A stretch of 64,000 nt of DNA. Origin: KBS50 sp042434095. Its GTDB lineage: Bacteria > Actinomycetota > Actinomycetes > Mycobacteriales > Micromonosporaceae. How positions within the stretch are numbered: position 1 is the stretch's first letter; each line of letters starts with the position of its first letter. The notes under the pieces were generated by a model. That model made no database searches and had not been told where the DNA came from. It worked only from the letters and a program-made list of their open reading frames with translations. The stretch lies in contig NZ_JBHLUE010000004.1 of assembly GCF_042434095.1 (NCBI RefSeq), forward strand, positions 496,001 through 560,000, read 5' to 3'. This document shows, piece after piece, positions 51,579 through 58,909 of the stretch. Made by a program: the position numbers and the translations under genes.

Positions 51579-52757
51579 TTACGGGCGGGTGGCGCGGATC
51601 ACGCCGGCGCGGCGGGCCCGCTCCACGGCCCCGGGCAGCGCCGCCGCGAGCGCCCGTACCTCGTCCTCGGTCGAGGTGTGCCCCAGCGCGAACCGCAGCG
51701 ACGAGCGGGCGCGATCGTCGTCGGCGCCCATCGCGAGCAGCACGTGCGACGGCTGGGCCACCCCCGCCGAGCAGGCCGACCCGGTGGAGCAGGCGATGCC
51801 CTGGGCATCCAGCAACAGCAGCAGCGCGTCGCCCTCGCAGCCGGGGAAGCTGAAGTGCGCGTTGCCCGGGAGCCGGTCGTCCGGGTCCCCGTTGTAGACC
51901 GCGTCCGGCACCGCGGCGCGGACCTGCCGCACCAGGTCGTCGCGCAGGGCGCGCAGCCGGGCCGCGTACTCCTGCTGGCGCTTGACCCCGGTCTCGACCG
52001 CGACCGCGAACGCGACCACGCCCGCGGTGTCCAGGGTGCCCGACCGGACGTCCCGCTCCTGGCCGCCACCGTGCAGAAGCGGCGTGCAGGGCACGTCCCG
52101 GCCGAGCAGCAGGGCGCCCACCCCGACCGGCCCACCCAGCTTGTGCCCGGTCAGCGTGAGCGCCGCGACCCCGCTCGCGGCGAAGTCCACCGGGATCTGA
52201 CCGATCGCCTGCACGGCGTCGGTGTGCAGCGGCACGCCGGCGCGGGCGGCCACGGCGGCCAGCTCGGCCACCGGCTGCACGGTGCCCACCTCGTTGTTCG
52301 CCCACATGGTGCTCACCACGGCGATCTCGTCCGGGTACGCCGCGCAGAGCCGGTCCAGCTCCGCCGGGTCGAGCCGGCCGGCCGGGTCCACCGGCAGCAG
52401 GTCCACCTCGGCGCCCTCGTGGGCGCGCAGCCAGTGCACCGCATCCAGCACCGCGTGGTGCTCCACCGCGCTGACCACCACGCGCCGGCGGGCCGGTTGG
52501 GCGTCCCGCCGGGCCCAGTAGATGCCCTTGACGGCCAGGTTGTCGCTCTCCGTGCCGCCGCCCGTGAAGATCACCTCGGACGGCCGGGCGCCGAGCGCGG
52601 CCGCCACCCGTTCCCGGGACTCCTCCACCCGGCGGCGGGCGGTCCGGCCGGCGGCGTGCAGCGAGGAGGCGTTACCGACCTCGCGGGCGGTGGCGACGTA
52701 CGCCTGCAACGCCTCGTCGAGCATCGGCGTGGTCGCCGCGTGATCCAGGTAAGCCAT
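51579..52757 (-). CDS. Cysteine desulfurase (IscS/NifS type)
   Basis: A 392-residue class V PLP enzyme giving persulfide sulfur from cysteine. YLDHAATTPMLDEAL, GGGTESDNLAVKG, ALTLTGHKLGGPVGVGALL (PLP lysine), and STGSACSAGVAQPSHVLLAMG (catalytic Cys in the long flexible loop, group I) are all present. Short distance and same direction to mnmA indicate a tRNA thiolation module. The ATG at 52757 is chosen from the family start MAYLDHAATTP. Confidence 0.94.
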   Translation of the reverse strand: MAYLDHAATTPMLDEALQAYVATAREVGNASSLHAAGRTARRRVEESRERVAAALGARPSEVIFTGGGTESDNLAVKGIYWARRDAQPARRRVVVSAVEHHAVLDAVHWLRAHEGAEVDLLPVDPAGRLDPAELDRLCAAYPDEIAVVSTMWANNEVGTVQPVAELAAVAARAGVPLHTDAVQAIGQIPVDFAASGVAALTLTGHKLGGPVGVGALLLGRDVPCTPLLHGGGQERDVRSGTLDTAGVVAFAVAVETGVKRQQEYAARLRALRDDLVRQVRAAVPDAVYNGDPDDRLPGNAHFSFPGCEGDALLLLLDAQGIACSTGSACSAGVAQPSHVLLAMGADDDRARSSLRFALGHTSTEDEVRALAAALPGAVERARRAGVIRATRP

Positions 52758-52866
52758 CGCCTGACAGCCTAGCTCCGATCGCCGGACCCGGATCCGGCCC
52801 CCGGTCCGTGTTTCGGGCGGACCGGCCCGGCCCCCGCCCCGTCGATCACGCGGTGACTGCCGCGCC

Positions 52867-52885
52867 CCGCCCGCGAGGCGGGCGG
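52867..52885 (-). terminator. Hairpin downstream of the sortase gene
   Basis: CCGCCCGC-GAG-GCGGGCGG, an 8-bp perfect stem with a three-base loop, 39 bases past the sortase stop. Confidence 0.55.
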
Positions 52886-52924
52886 CACCGTCATGGTCGA
52901 CGCGAGCGGGGGCACGGGTCCGCC

Positions 52925-53593
52925 TCAGCTGGGGGTGGCGGTGACGACGATGTTGTCCCGGTAGTGCCGGGTCGCCGCGTCGAACGGGCCACCGCAGGTG
53001 ATCAGGGTCAGCCGCGGCGCACCGTCCCGGGCGAAGTACCGATTCAGCGGGATCTTCGTCTTGGCGTACTCCTCGCGGGCCACCACGGTGTAGTCCCGCT
53101 GCCGGCCGTCCGAGCCGGTGACCGTCAGCCGGTCCCCCCTGGTCAGCTCGCGGAGCCGGTAGAACGCCCCCCTGCCCTGCGTGGCGCTGTCGACGTGGCC
53201 GGCGATCACCACGGAACCCGCGGTCGCCTCCAGCCCCGGCCCGTAGCGGTACCAGCCGACCCGGTCGACGCTCGGCGGCACCTCGAACTCGCCGGAGCGC
53301 TGGTTCACCCCCACCGGGCTGACGGTGGCGGCCAGCCCCAGCTTGCCGATCGCCAGCCGGGTGGGCGGCACGGTCGTGTCCCGCGGCAGGGCGCCGGCGG
53401 CCACCGGCACCCCCGACGCCGACGGATCGGATCCCGAGCCGGTGGCCGGGGCCGCTGGACTGGCCAGCCGCTCCGCCTCGCCGGCGCCGACGTTGCCGGC
53501 CGGCTGCGCACCGCAGGCCACCAGCCCCGCGACGGTGAGCGCGGCCGCGCCGGCGGCCAGCGCCGCCAGCGCGCCGCGATCGCGTACGGTCAT
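52925..53593 (-). CDS. Class F sortase
   Basis: A 222-residue transpeptidase. Catalytic residues are all visible: VIAGHVDSATQG (His), TLITCGGPFD (Cys) and HYRDNIVV (Arg). The actinobacterial class F hallmark VDRVGWYRYGPGLEATAGS precedes the His. The N-terminal signal ends AGLVACGAQP, which matches a lipobox (L-V-A-C), so the enzyme may be a lipoprotein rather than anchored by a normal signal anchor. Its start overlaps the DUF4397 stop by four bases (ATGA). The linker SGSDPSASG suggests a stalk. Confidence 0.92.
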   Translation of the reverse strand: MTVRDRGALAALAAGAAALTVAGLVACGAQPAGNVGAGEAERLASPAAPATGSGSDPSASGVPVAAGALPRDTTVPPTRLAIGKLGLAATVSPVGVNQRSGEFEVPPSVDRVGWYRYGPGLEATAGSVVIAGHVDSATQGRGAFYRLRELTRGDRLTVTGSDGRQRDYTVVAREEYAKTKIPLNRYFARDGAPRLTLITCGGPFDAATRHYRDNIVVTATPS

Positions 53594-54426
53594 CGCCCGG
53601 TGGTCGCCAGCCGCCGGCCGGCCAGCCGAGCGCCGCCACCCACCAGCAGCAGCAGGCCGGCGCCGGCCAGCGCCCAGGCCCAGGTCGGCGTCCCGGTCCC
53701 GGCCATGCCGCCGTCGCCGCTGGGCACCCCGCCCGGGGTCGAGTGCAGGCCGCCGATGGTCTGCGCCACGACGGTCAGCGACTTGTCCTTGGCCGAGCCG
53801 ATCGCGTACACGATGGTGTCGGTGCCCTCGTTGAGCATCAGGTCCTTCGGGCCGATCACCACGTTGTCGGTGCCGGCCAGCACCACGTCGGCGGAGACCT
53901 TGCCCATGTCGAGCACGGCCTTGGCCTCCTTGGGGTTGGTGAGGCCCTTGAAGACCGGCTTGCCGCCGGCCCGTACGTCGACGGCCGGAGCGGCCGCGGT
54001 GTGCCGGACGATCAGCCGGGCCTTGCCGGGGGCGAGCCGGCCGACGTCGTTGACGAACGGGGTGATCTTCGGCTTACCGGCGGCGTCCAGGTGCGCCACG
54101 ATGCTGATGTTCGCGCCGCCCGGCACCCTGGCGTTGTCCGCCTTGAGGATGGCCTTGGACACCGGGTCACCCGGCTTGGTCAGCGCGATGTCATAGCTGC
54201 CGGCCGGCAGGCTGAGCGGTCCGGCCACGGTGCCCGGCTTGAAGTCGTCGAGCGTCTTCTTGCCGTTGACGTACACGTCGACCGGGGTGTTCGGGATGCC
54301 GTGCACCACGGACACCTTGGCCGACGCGGCGAACGCCGGGGTGGCGCCGACGGCGCCGATCCCGACGAACGCCAGGGCCGCCACTGCCGCTCCGGCGGCG
54401 ACCCGGCGCAGGGACCGAAGATCCAT
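53590..54426 (-). CDS. DUF4397 surface protein, probable sortase substrate
   Basis: A 278-residue exported protein. The signal peptide ends TPAFAASAKVS, followed by two DUF4397 beta-sandwich repeats (VSVVHGIPNTPVDVYVNGKKTLDDFKPG and ARLIVRHTAAAPAVDVRAGGKPVFKG). The C-terminus shows a sorting-signal shape: GMAGTG, a hydrophobic span TWAWALAGAGLLLLVGG, and an Arg-rich end ARLAGRRLATTGR. MAGTG is one substitution from the actinobacterial LAxTG motif. Coupled translation with the class F sortase supports a substrate role (inference). Function beyond surface display is unknown. Confidence 0.85.
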   Translation of the reverse strand: MDLRSLRRVAAGAAVAALAFVGIGAVGATPAFAASAKVSVVHGIPNTPVDVYVNGKKTLDDFKPGTVAGPLSLPAGSYDIALTKPGDPVSKAILKADNARVPGGANISIVAHLDAAGKPKITPFVNDVGRLAPGKARLIVRHTAAAPAVDVRAGGKPVFKGLTNPKEAKAVLDMGKVSADVVLAGTDNVVIGPKDLMLNEGTDTIVYAIGSAKDKSLTVVAQTIGGLHSTPGGVPSGDGGMAGTGTPTWAWALAGAGLLLLVGGGARLAGRRLATTGR

Positions 54427-54483
54427 CTCTCCTCCTGACGGTGGTGCCGGTCGGGACCCGACCGGCGTGCAGTCGGGTTACGG

Positions 54484-54525
54484 CCGCGCCGGCCGGGCCG
54501 GATGCGCGGCGCGGATCTTTTTTTT
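54484..54525 (+). terminator. Intrinsic terminator-like hairpin with T8 tract
   Basis: CCGCGCC (54484-54490) pairs with GGCGCGG (54508-54514), and three bases later eight consecutive T residues follow (54518-54525), exceptional in this genome. Its orientation is plus strand, in the divergent gap between the DUF4397 gene and the sigma factor. Confidence 0.5.
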
Positions 54526-54623
54526 CGGTGCATCCGGGCAGCCCGGCCGGGCCGAATGGTGGAGTGATGGGCGCTTCAGCGGCGGCAGTGGGGCGGCGGT
54601 GCGGGTGGCGGCTACAGTCAGGC

Positions 54624-54653
54624 ATGGCCGAGGAAAGGTGGCGTGGCCGGTGA
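54624..54653 (+). CDS. Short upstream ORF coupled to the sigma factor gene
   Basis: The nine-codon ORF MAEERWRGR starts five bases behind a TACAGT box and ends with TGA overlapping the sigma factor GTG start (GTGA). It may be a leaderless translation initiator that feeds ribosomes into the sigma gene. It is too short for homology. Confidence 0.4.
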   Translation: MAEERWRGR

Positions 54654-55255
54654 CCGAGGCTCCACCGCAATCCGCTCCGCCTCCCGACGACGACCTGCCC
54701 CGGCGGTTCCTGGCCGGCGAGGAGTCGGCGCTGCGGGAGCTCTACGACCGGTACGGCCGGGCGGTCCTGCACCTGGCGACCAGCAGCCTGGCCAACCGGG
54801 CCGACGCCGAGGACGTCACCCAGGCGACGTTCGTGGCCGCCTGGCTGGCCCGGGAGAGCTTCGACGCCACCCGCGGCTCGCTGCTGGGCTGGTTGTTGGG
54901 GATCGGCCGGCGGAAGGTGATCGACCGGCTGCGGGCGGCCTCCCGGGAGGACCGGATCGTGAACGCGGTCGGCCGGCTGCCCGAGCCGGCCGCCACCGGC
55001 GGAGATCCGGACCGGGTGGTCGACCGGCTGGTCGTGGCCGACGAGCTCGCGACGCTCCCCGACGAGCAGCGACGGATGCTCGAGCTGGCCTTCTATGACG
55101 ACCTGACGCACCAACAGATAGCGGCGGTCACCGGTGTTCCGCTGGGCACGGTGAAGAGCCACATCCGCCGGGGAATGGCGAGCCTGCGACGCAGATGGGA
55201 GGTGGACGGTGCAGCATCCGGAGCACGAGCGGCTGGTCTTTCTGGCGCTCGGTGA
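54650..55255 (+). CDS. ECF-type RNA polymerase sigma factor
   Basis: A 201-residue sigma-70 family protein. Region 2 is visible as LRELYDRYGRAVLHLATSSLANRADAEDVTQATFVAAW, with the core-binding DAEDVTQ. Region 4 is LPDEQRRMLELAFYDDLTHQQIAAVTGVPLGTVKSHIRRGMASLRRRW. The similarity is to the SigK/RskA-type ECF group. It is followed by an overlapping anti-sigma gene. Start GTG at 54650; the preceding uORF suggests unusual initiation. It probably transcribes its own operon and may control the divergent sortase/DUF4397 pair. Confidence 0.9.
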   Translation: MTEAPPQSAPPPDDDLPRRFLAGEESALRELYDRYGRAVLHLATSSLANRADAEDVTQATFVAAWLARESFDATRGSLLGWLLGIGRRKVIDRLRAASREDRIVNAVGRLPEPAATGGDPDRVVDRLVVADELATLPDEQRRMLELAFYDDLTHQQIAAVTGVPLGTVKSHIRRGMASLRRRWEVDGAASGARAAGLSGAR

Positions 55256-56177
55256 GATCGAGCCGGACGAGGCGGACACCGGACACCTCGCCGCATGCGC
55301 GCGGTGCCGGTCCGAATACGAGTCGCTGCGCGAGGTGGCCGGGCTCGGGGCGGAGACCCAGGATCTGGGCCGGCTGCCGGCGCCGCCCGAGCACATCTGG
55401 GAGGGCATCCGGCTGGCGGTCGCCGCGGCGGAGGGGCAGTCCACCGGCGCGGCCGTGGCCGGCGAGCGGGCCGGGACGCTCCCCCACGCCGCCGGACCGG
55501 CTGCGGTGGAGACGCTCCCCGGAGAAGCCGGATCGGGTGCGGCGGGGACGCTGCCGGGCGACTCCGGACCGGGTGCGGCGGGGACGCTCCCCGGTGGCGC
55601 CGGATCGGGCGTACCGGCCGGGGCGCGTCCCGCCGGCCCGCGGGCCGGGGGATCCGGCGTACCGGCGGGGTCGCGCCCGTCCACCGCGCGGCCGGCGCGG
55701 TCGGGACCGTCGGCGCCGCGGCGTTCGCGCCGGTGGCCCCGATGGGCCGGCACGGCCGTGACGGCCGCCGCGGCCGTCGCGGTGGGCGTGGTCGGCACCC
55801 TGGTCGCGGTTCGCGGCCCCGGCGCGGCCCGACCCACGCCGCAGCCCGCCGTCGTGGCCAGCGCGCAGTTGGCCGCGTACGGCCGGACGCCGCCGGCGGC
55901 CAGCGGAACCGCCCTGGTTGGTAAGGATGGCCGGCTGCGGCTGCGGGTGGAGAACCTGCCGGCCGTGCCGGGGTACTACGAGGTCTGGCTGATCGACCCG
56001 AAGACGCTGCGGATGTTCTCCATCGGCACGGTGGACGACAACTCGGAGGCGCTCCTGCCGTTGCCCACCAACGTGGACCTGCGGACATACCGGCTGGTGG
56101 ACGTCTCGGCCGAGGCGTACGACAACAAGCCGGCGCACTCCGGCGACAGCCTGTTGCGCGGCACCCTCAACGGCTGA
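55209..56177 (+). CDS. Anti-sigma factor, RskA family
   Basis: A 322-residue membrane regulator. The N-terminal zinc-finger-like anti-sigma domain contains HLAACARCRSEYESL (H-x3-C-x2-C). After a Gly/Pro-rich linker with tandem repeats (AGTLPGDSGPGAAGTLPG) comes one transmembrane segment (WAGTAVTAAAAVAVGVVGTLVAV, about 180-203). The outside RskA domain follows (YYEVWLIDPKTLRMFSIGTV, LRTYRLVDVSAEAYDNKPAHSGDSLLRG). It overlaps the sigma gene by 47 bases. Family knowledge: it sequesters the sigma factor until regulated proteolysis. Confidence 0.9.
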   Translation: MQHPEHERLVFLALGEIEPDEADTGHLAACARCRSEYESLREVAGLGAETQDLGRLPAPPEHIWEGIRLAVAAAEGQSTGAAVAGERAGTLPHAAGPAAVETLPGEAGSGAAGTLPGDSGPGAAGTLPGGAGSGVPAGARPAGPRAGGSGVPAGSRPSTARPARSGPSAPRRSRRWPRWAGTAVTAAAAVAVGVVGTLVAVRGPGAARPTPQPAVVASAQLAAYGRTPPAASGTALVGKDGRLRLRVENLPAVPGYYEVWLIDPKTLRMFSIGTVDDNSEALLPLPTNVDLRTYRLVDVSAEAYDNKPAHSGDSLLRGTLNG

Positions 56178-56250
56178 GCGGTGGGCCCGGCGTCAGCTCC
56201 CCGGCCCACCGCTCAGCTCCCCGGCCCACCGCTCAGCTCCCCGCCCCACC
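56173..56250 (+). terminator. Terminator hairpin merged with 20-bp tandem repeats
   Basis: GCTGAGCGGTGGGCC (56173-56187), overlapping the anti-sigma stop codon, pairs perfectly over 15 bp with 56203-56217. The right arm recurs in a three-copy 20-bp repeat (56192-56250), so alternative hairpins are possible. Confidence 0.65.
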
Positions 56251-56339
56251 GTCCCCGCCCCAGCCGGGCGCGGCCCGACACGGGCCGGCCCGGCGCGGCC
56301 CGGCGCGGGGCGGCCCGGCGGCCCGGCGCGGCCCGGGGC

Positions 56340-56393
56340 GTTAAGAAGGGCCCCTTCCTATGCAAAAAGCGATAAGAAGGGGCCCTTCCTTTC
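56340..56393 (-). repeat. Dispersed GGGCCC palindromic element, copy 6
   Basis: Minus orientation, between the convergent anti-sigma and etfA genes, 12 bases from the etfA stop codon. The spacer reads TATGCAAAAAGCGATA on the plus strand. Confidence 0.92.
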
Positions 56394-56404
56394 AGTCGAC
56401 CGAG

Positions 56405-57364
56405 CTATTTGCGCTTGCGGATCTCGTCGGCGGCCTGGGGGACGATCTTGAACAGGTCGCCCACCACGCCGAAGTCGGCCAGCTCGAAGATCGGCGCCTC
56501 GCCGTCCTTGTTGACCGCCACAATGGTCTTCGAGGTCTGCATGCCGGCCCGGTGCTGGATCGCGCCGGAGATGCCCAGCGCCACGTACAGCTGCGGCGAC
56601 ACGGTCTTGCCGGTCTGACCCACCTGGAACTGGTGCGGGTAGAAGCCGGAGTCGACGGCCGCCCGGGACGCGCCGACCGCGCCGCCGAGCAGGTCGGCCA
56701 GCTCCTCCACCAGCTTGAAGTTGTCGGCGTTGCCCACGCCCCGGCCGCCGGAGACCACCACGGAGGCCTCGGTCAGCTCCGGGCGGGACCCCTTCTGCTC
56801 GGCGACCCGCTCGACCACCTTCGCCAGCTTGTCGGTGTCGGTCACCTGGACGTCGAGCCGCTCCACCGCGGGGGTGGCCGGCGCGGGCGTCGGGTTGATC
56901 GAGTTGGGCCGCACGGTGACCAGCGGGAGGCCGCGAGTGACCTTGGACTGCACGATCGTGGAGCCGGCGAACGCCACCTGGGTGGCGGTGCCGTCGGCGG
57001 CCAGGCCGACCACGTCGGTGAGGATGCCGTTGTCCAGCTTCACCGCGAGGCGGGCGGCGATCTCCTTGCCCTCCTGGCTGGAGGCCAGCAGCACCGCGGC
57101 CGGCTGCACCCGGCGGACCAGGTCGGCCAGCACGGTTGCCTTCGGCGCCACCAGGTAGCCGTCGATCTCCTCGCTCTCGGCGGCGTAGATCTTCTCCGCG
57201 CCGTACTCGCCGAGCTTGCCACCGAGCGTCTCGGCCGCCCCCGGTCCGCCGAGCACCACGGCGGCCGGCGTGCCCAGCTCGCGGGCCAGGGTGAGCTGCT
57301 CCAGCGTGACCTTCTTGACGCCGAATTCCTTGGTGGCCTCGACCACCACGAGTACCTCAGCCAT
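56405..57364 (-). CDS. etfA: Electron transfer flavoprotein, alpha subunit
   Basis: A 319-residue FAD-binding subunit that passes electrons from acyl-CoA dehydrogenases towards the quinone pool. The N-terminal domain begins EVLVVVEATKEFGVKKVTLEQLTLAREL. The C-terminal FAD domain has VVSGGRGVGNADNFKLVEELADLLGGAVGASRAAVDSGF, QVGQTGKTVSPQLYVALGISGAIQHRAGM and IVAVNKDGEAPIFELADFGVVGDLF. The ATG at 57364 sits behind GGAGG. It is 12 bases downstream of etfB. Confidence 0.96.
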   Translation of the reverse strand: MAEVLVVVEATKEFGVKKVTLEQLTLARELGTPAAVVLGGPGAAETLGGKLGEYGAEKIYAAESEEIDGYLVAPKATVLADLVRRVQPAAVLLASSQEGKEIAARLAVKLDNGILTDVVGLAADGTATQVAFAGSTIVQSKVTRGLPLVTVRPNSINPTPAPATPAVERLDVQVTDTDKLAKVVERVAEQKGSRPELTEASVVVSGGRGVGNADNFKLVEELADLLGGAVGASRAAVDSGFYPHQFQVGQTGKTVSPQLYVALGISGAIQHRAGMQTSKTIVAVNKDGEAPIFELADFGVVGDLFKIVPQAADEIRKRK

Positions 57365-57376
57365 GTCCTCCACCCC

Positions 57377-58156
57377 TCAGACGAACTTCTCGGCGGCGAG
57401 GAACTCGACCAGCGCGGCCCCGCCGGAGCCCTCGTCGGTCACCTTCTGGCCACCGGAGCGCGGCGGACGCTTGCTGTGCTCGACCACCGTGCTGGTGGCG
57501 CCGGCCAGCCCGACCTCGTCGGCCGGAACGCCGAGATCCGCCAGCGACAGCGTCTCCACCGGCTTCTTCTTGGCCGCCATGATCCCCTTGAAGGAGGGGT
57601 AGCGGGGCTCGTTGATGGTGTCCCAGACCGAGACGACGGCGGGGGTGCTGGCCGTGACGACCTCGTAGCCCTCCTCCGTCTGCCGCTCGACGGTCAGCGT
57701 GCCGCCGTCCACGGTGAGCTTGCGGGCGCCGGTCAGCGCCGCCACGCCCAGCCGCTCGGCCAGCATGTGCGGCAGGACCTGCACCCGGCCGTCGGTCGAC
57801 TCGGCGCCGCAGATCACCAGGTCGGCGCCCAGCCGGCCGAGCGCCGCGGCGAGCACCTTCGAGGTGGCCGGCGCGCAGGAGCCGTGCAGCGCGTCGTCCA
57901 GGATGTGCACGGCCTTGTCCGGACCCATCGACAGCGCCTTGCGGATCGACTCGGTAGCCCGGTCGGGCCCCATGGTCAGCACCGTGACCTCGCCGCCGTT
58001 GGCCTCCTTGAGCCGCAACGCCTCCTCGATGGCGTACTCGTCCATCTCGTTGATGACGTTGTTCGCGGATCCGCGGTCGACCGTGTTGTCGTCACTGCGC
58101 AGGTTGCGGTCCGCGCCCGAGTCGGGCACCTGCTTGACGAGTACGACGATATTCAT
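57377..58156 (-). CDS. etfB: Electron transfer flavoprotein, beta subunit
   Basis: A 259-residue partner of EtfA, binding AMP. Features: NIVVLVKQVPDSGADRNLRSDDNTVDRG, INEMDEYAIEEALRLKEANGGEVTVLTMGP, ICGAESTDGRVQVLPHMLAERLGV and PRYPSFKGIMAAKKKPV. AGGAGGG lies 14 bases before the ATG at 58156, a longer spacing than usual. A frame extending further upstream is not supported by family length. Confidence 0.96.
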   Translation of the reverse strand: MNIVVLVKQVPDSGADRNLRSDDNTVDRGSANNVINEMDEYAIEEALRLKEANGGEVTVLTMGPDRATESIRKALSMGPDKAVHILDDALHGSCAPATSKVLAAALGRLGADLVICGAESTDGRVQVLPHMLAERLGVAALTGARKLTVDGGTLTVERQTEEGYEVVTASTPAVVSVWDTINEPRYPSFKGIMAAKKKPVETLSLADLGVPADEVGLAGATSTVVEHSKRPPRSGGQKVTDEGSGGAALVEFLAAEKFV

Positions 58157-58496
58157 CGCGCTTCGACGACCCTCCTGTCGGTGTTGCCCTCGACGCCGCT
58201 GCCGGCGCCGCGCCGTCGCCCCCATTCTGGGGCGCGGCCTTCGCTGCGGAAACGCCGGGTCAAAGCCGCCGCGTCGGGCGGCCGGTACGGACCATGTTAC
58301 CCATTGGTAGCTTGACGCCGGCGGGCCGCCGGCGGTGACCCGGATCACCGCTCGCGGGCGTCCGTCCGGCGGTCGCGACGGACCGGTGGCGCGACGGGCG
58401 GGTGGCGCGACCGACCGGTGGGCGCGACCGACCGATGGGCGCCACCGACCGATGGGCGCCACCGATCGGTGGGCGCGACCGATCGGTGGGCGGCGG
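58157..58496. other. etfB upstream region with tandem repeats
   Basis: No gene seen. The 58160-58330 part is the etfB promoter region. The distal part is the 17-bp repeat array listed separately. Confidence 0.5.
58408..58492. repeat. 17-bp tandem repeat array, five copies
   Basis: Five consecutive 17-bp units of the form CGACCGATCGGTGGGCG. Substitutions at a few positions alternate CGACC/CCACC and GACCGGT/GACCGAT/GATCGGT. The later units contain the palindrome ACCGATCGGT. The array ends four bases before the stop codon of the next gene. Confidence 0.85.
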
Positions 58497-58907
58497 TCAG
58501 CGGTCGGTCGTCACCTGGAGCGCGGCCAGCACCTCGGCCAGCGCCGTCGACTCCGCCTCGCTGGTCCCCGCCGACGCCTCGGCCACCTGGTGCGCGGCCG
58601 CCACCACGGTGGCCTGGTAGCGGCTCACCTCGCCGGGCGCCCGCTCGCGCAGCAGCTCGACCGACCGGCGCAGGGCCGGCAGCACCGACTCCTTGACCGC
58701 CGCCGGATCCTCCGGCAGCCGCGGCAGCGGGCCGGTGGTCAGGACGTCCCGGATCAGCCCGGAGGAGCCGGCGATCGTGTCGGAGGCCGCGAAGCTCTCC
58801 TTGATCATGGCGAACGGTCCCGGATCGGCATTCGACACCAGGAAGACCGCCCCGTACGCGGCGGTCTTCAGGGTCATTCGCTCATCGTCGGTCAGCCCAG
58901 CACGCAC
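58497..58907 (-). CDS. Small conserved protein of unknown function
   Basis: I do not recognise this 136-residue protein. It has no signal peptide or membrane segment. It appears all-helical (LPALRRSVELLRERA, VSRYQATVVAAAHQVAEA, LAEVLAALQVTTDR) after an N-terminal block MTLKTAAYGAVFLVSNADPGPFAMIKESFAAS. The GTG at 58907 lies three bases beyond the GNAT stop codon; an ATG at 58877 (MTLKTAAYG) is an alternative. Close linkage suggests co-transcription with the upstream GNAT gene. Confidence 0.7.
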   Translation of the reverse strand: MRAGLTDDERMTLKTAAYGAVFLVSNADPGPFAMIKESFAASDTIAGSSGLIRDVLTTGPLPRLPEDPAAVKESVLPALRRSVELLRERAPGEVSRYQATVVAAAHQVAEASAGTSEAESTALAEVLAALQVTTDR

Positions 58908-58909
58908 AG

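Noticed and set aside
58408..58492. CRISPR array
   Set aside because: The tandem units are directly adjacent with no spacers, and there are no cas genes in the window. The same applies to the arrays at 5731, 48864 and 56192.
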